A stretch of 9,023 nucleotides of DNA from JBBIJR01 sp037445875 (GTDB lineage: Bacteria; CLD3; SB21), in the NCBI GenBank assembly GCA_037445875.1, contig JBBIJR010000109.1, positions 1 to 9,023 of the forward strand. The letters are read 5' to 3'. Numbering within the stretch: position 1 is the first letter of the stretch; the number at the start of each line of letters is the position of its first letter. The notes beneath the pieces were generated by a model. It had not been told where the DNA came from. It was given only the letters and a program-made list of their open reading frames with translations, and did no database searches. A program made the position numbers and the translations under genes. This document shows positions 7,801 to 9,023 of this stretch, in pieces.

Positions 7801-8134
7801 CGGGCTATTCGGCGGTTCGCCCACCGATACGTCTGCGGGCGCCAAGCCGGTCATGGAAGAGACGACGTCCGACACCGCAAGTGCTCCGGTCGACACAACG
7901 AGTGCGCCCGTGATGGAGGATACGTCCGAAGAAATGAAAGACACCGTTTTGACTGCGCCGGTGGACTCTGCCGCCATGGAGAAGACCGAAGAAAAGCCGG
8001 AGGGCGAAGACGTCGGATCCACCGGCAGGACGAGATTCGGTCGAGGACTTGCCGGGACGGTGCGGAACTGCTCGCCGTTCCTCGACCCGCGCCGCCGATA
8101 CGACGGACACCGGTATCAAGCCTCTCTCGCATGA
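4850..8134 (+). CDS. Large exported tetratricopeptide-repeat / coiled-coil protein
   Basis: I do not recognise a named family; the architecture is clear. From TTG 4850 the protein is 1094 aa (1102 from ATG 4826). Residues 1-43 form a signal peptide: basic start, hydrophobic SLMAVVLGLSMLF, cleavage probably after VQA; there is no lipobox Cys. Residues about 186-450 carry TPR-like units, for example LALALRRYKEENFKTAALEFEDL, DILFHLGECFFRLSDFENAE, ACTYFSNGDYTSAIPVLEKI and YLMGHCYANQESFSAALETF. Residues about 564-925 are long charged helices rich in Glu, Lys, Gln and Arg, probably several coiled coils. Residues about 930-1054 are an acidic Thr/Asp/Pro-rich low-complexity tail. The last ~40 residues turn arginine-rich and may be read in the wrong frame. 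Expected location is the periplasm or the inner face of the outer membrane, acting as a scaffold. It is the first gene after the promoter at 4733 and is probably co-transcribed with the TPR gene at 8156. Confidence 0.88.
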   Translation: MYKSALSPTFHVRMHAQWLARGGSLMAVVLGLSMLFPGWVQAQKPVKQIQNEYRKNVTNYIQDLDDNFAVRYVHHEQYLIDLITALRQELTYRKSKGMPLGTGGPVSASDRRDSVRVHLSQVGKALREMKRQNRLSAEYNSRAAIQELHLRYQKLYGEDLELARMEAQAVRQRLLAAGDPANLFYQQLALALRRYKEENFKTAALEFEDLYAAYQSFYTQWDDILFHLGECFFRLSDFENAETYYAKVTRDFPGSAYRERAFLRLVTIAYIETNRTKMLKYFGDFETQVTPRPADDRLYNRVLFMAACTYFSNGDYTSAIPVLEKITPASSLYYSARYLMGHCYANQESFSAALETFDLVARAKEKGKRLDRALLRQLQHLSLLKAAFIQFEQNFNGQKLRNVYPLVKKVPIDSDFHDVALLTAAWAAFKDNNVDTARMFIDSLVRSYPASETIFEGKTLLGNLQVLDPRLSDKDRELLAVDAYDYVARAMEAKYLADQFIIERDSILHVLEALSEARAMAGLRGDSLTYLKYDGIYSILETSLLNNGFTKAAKSDARSMNFYQTISNMISQVRLTESQLQAAREANDQKQVESLEKKLDDQLKDLQELGGERYLAVVIPGLSSTGDSEDLEAVLAMRNDAVDRVRQKVRQEKQQIEGRLAETDRLINKAKQTGKASEQERLEEQKSKLNTTLNEVLEFERWVNGLEVLDVAAVRELTGQAGSSSVLGEEFSRVAIDNYSNLEIQNYFMLHKMSRTISEIEARNRASAVLREKLTQEKDLVRRQLDRVDQLMGEAQNKNLHPVLIRLQFERNKLIDLYNRINDYEIRLLTQEEVESYADLDVWGDFATYGRNNITYVINTTKIESINDLSRAISQIDKILLARKKTYEARIVQIEEEIKRKEQEIRDKELQELRASQKQYYEKEFFLFKTSEKPEEDPYDYNDLVPDVIDVKAIEDSLKKLEKPIEQPVEEVIETVDTTTFDTTGLFGGSPTDTSAGAKPVMEETTSDTASAPVDTTSAPVMEDTSEEMKDTVLTAPVDSAAMEKTEEKPEGEDVGSTGRTRFGRGLAGTVRNCSPFLDPRRRYDGHRYQASLA
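7847..7924 (+). repeat. Imperfect tandem repeat in the acidic Thr/Pro-rich tail
   Basis: The motif PVMEET (codons from 7847) recurs as PVMEDT (codons from 7907), 60 bases or 20 residues apart. Intervening DT, SAPV and VDTT motifs also recur. The copies differ at several bases, so this is an old or selected low-complexity repeat, not a recent duplication. It probably forms a disordered linker. Confidence 0.5.
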
Positions 8135-8155
8135 ACCTAATCGTATGGGACCGCA

Positions 8156-9023
8156 ATGAAATTTCATAGGCACATGGCTTTCTTGTTTGCGGCCGTCCTC
8201 GCGGCGACGGCCCAGCCTCTGCGGGTGGTCGCGCAGGGACCGATCAACGGCCGTCCCGATACGACGGGGCTCGAGAACGTGTCCAGCGAAGACCTGCTCA
8301 AGTTGAAGGAGGACCTCGAAAAGCAAAAGTCCAAACTGGAAGGGGAGCGGATCAACCTGCTGGAAAAAGGTCTCCGGCAGAGCAAGGAGTATCTCGAGAA
8401 GTCGGCAGGAGGCATTGCCACCACCTCCCTCGTGCTGTTGCAGCGGGCCGAATACCTGTTCCTTATTTTGGAGGACAACTTCCAGGCGGCGGCCGAATCC
8501 GTGGCCGTGGAGAACGACAAGAGGCTGAAAGAGTGGGACCGGCAGAAGGAGCAGGAACGCCTGAGACTGGTGTCGGAAGGAAAGGATGAAAAACAGATCG
8601 AGGATATCCTCGGTCAGCTTCCTCCGCCGAACATCCTTCCGGATCCCGAGAAAGACTATTCGGAAATCCTCAGGACCTACCAACAGCTGGTCGATAAGTT
8701 CCCGGAAAGCCCTCATGTGGTGGACGCGATGTACAACATCGGCTACATCAAGGAAAACCAGGGCAAGCAGCTCAAGCTGCGGGAGTTGAACGATCCGGCG
8801 GAAGGCCGGTGGGCAGAGGAAGGCGAACGAAAGCTGCGTGAAGCGCTCAAAGTCTACCAGGACCTTGCCGTACGGTTTCCGGACAGCAAGTATGCGGCGG
8901 AATCGTACAATCGCATCGGCGAGTACTACTTTTCGAAAGGCGGGGACGCCGACCTGCAAAAGGCGATCAAGAACTACAGCAAGGTGTTGGACTATCCGCA
9001 ATCGCCCCGCTTCCCCGAGGCCG
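8156..9023 (+). CDS. Exported tetratricopeptide-repeat protein, N-terminal part (runs off the window)
   Basis: The frame is open from ATG 8156 to the right edge (289 codons visible) with no stop. Residues 1-27 look like a type I signal peptide (MKFHRHMAFLFAAVLAATA..., cleavage near VVA-Q); there is no Cys for lipidation. Residues about 45-85 and 113-150 are charged helices, probably coiled coil. TPR-like units follow: YSEILRTYQQLVDKFPESPH with VVDAMYNIGYIKENQG (168-203), ALKVYQDLAVRFPDSKYAAE with SYNRIGEYYFSKGG (230-263), and a third starting AIKNYSKVLDYPQS (270). The 'lumps of Y..L...FP.S..A..A.Y..G' pattern is that of outer-membrane-lipoprotein-like TPRs (YbgF/BamD type) and of TPR proteins from myxobacterial gliding clusters. 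It starts 21 bases after the stop of the preceding TPR gene and is very likely in the same operon. The specific function is unknown. Confidence 0.88.
   Translation, partial: MKFHRHMAFLFAAVLAATAQPLRVVAQGPINGRPDTTGLENVSSEDLLKLKEDLEKQKSKLEGERINLLEKGLRQSKEYLEKSAGGIATTSLVLLQRAEYLFLILEDNFQAAAESVAVENDKRLKEWDRQKEQERLRLVSEGKDEKQIEDILGQLPPPNILPDPEKDYSEILRTYQQLVDKFPESPHVVDAMYNIGYIKENQGKQLKLRELNDPAEGRWAEEGERKLREALKVYQDLAVRFPDSKYAAESYNRIGEYYFSKGGDADLQKAIKNYSKVLDYPQSPRFPEA

Noticed and set aside
7805..9001. 398-codon open frame on the - strand across the two TPR genes
   Set aside because: It covers the junction and the signal peptide of the second TPR gene. The forward frame has a signal peptide and TPR motifs; the reverse does not.

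Overview
The window is a moderately GC-rich bacterial segment; lines I counted by hand in coding regions run from about 50 to 68% GC. It carries ordinary housekeeping genes on the left and an envelope-type tetratricopeptide repeat (TPR) pair on the right. A proton-pumping complex I subunit, a MeaB-type GTPase, a beta-CASP metallo-hydrolase and long secreted TPR/coiled-coil proteins point to a Gram-negative bacterium. The promoter upstream of the TPR pair also fits a Bacteroidota-style layout. I infer the FCB neighbourhood (for example KSB1, Zixibacteria or Calditrichota-like lineages). The window has no rRNA or other marker that would settle this.

Layout, left to right: (1) the 3' end of a probable membrane glycosyltransferase (3-475, +), interrupted by a 10-base N gap across which the reading frame changes; (2) nuoN (554-2017, +), complete and with all key proton-path residues; (3) a 168-base gap, then the MeaB/ArgK-type GTPase (2186-3169, +); (4) a convergent MBL-fold/beta-CASP hydrolase (3164-4551, -). 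Its true C-terminus lies in another frame, so the sequence as given carries a one-base frameshift near 3322; (5) an AT-rich divergent intergenic region (4552-4849) with a good promoter candidate; (6) a very long exported TPR/coiled-coil protein (4850-8134, +) with a Thr/Asp/Glu-rich tail; (7) a second exported TPR protein (8156 to the right edge, +), incomplete here.

Genes 6 and 7 look like one operon: same strand, a 21-base gap or a 4-base ATGA overlap depending on the tail frame, both with signal peptides, both TPR proteins. They are the least explained part of the window and most likely form part of an envelope machine. The other genes have well-known family roles: respiration (nuoN), cobalamin-dependent mutase maintenance (meaB) and RNA processing (beta-CASP hydrolase). 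They show no obvious functional link to one another.

Three places (the N gap, ~3322 and ~8000) show broken or suspicious reading frames. This suggests a draft assembly with small indel errors, so coordinates around them should be treated with care. I see no tRNA, rRNA, CRISPR array, insertion sequence or phage gene.
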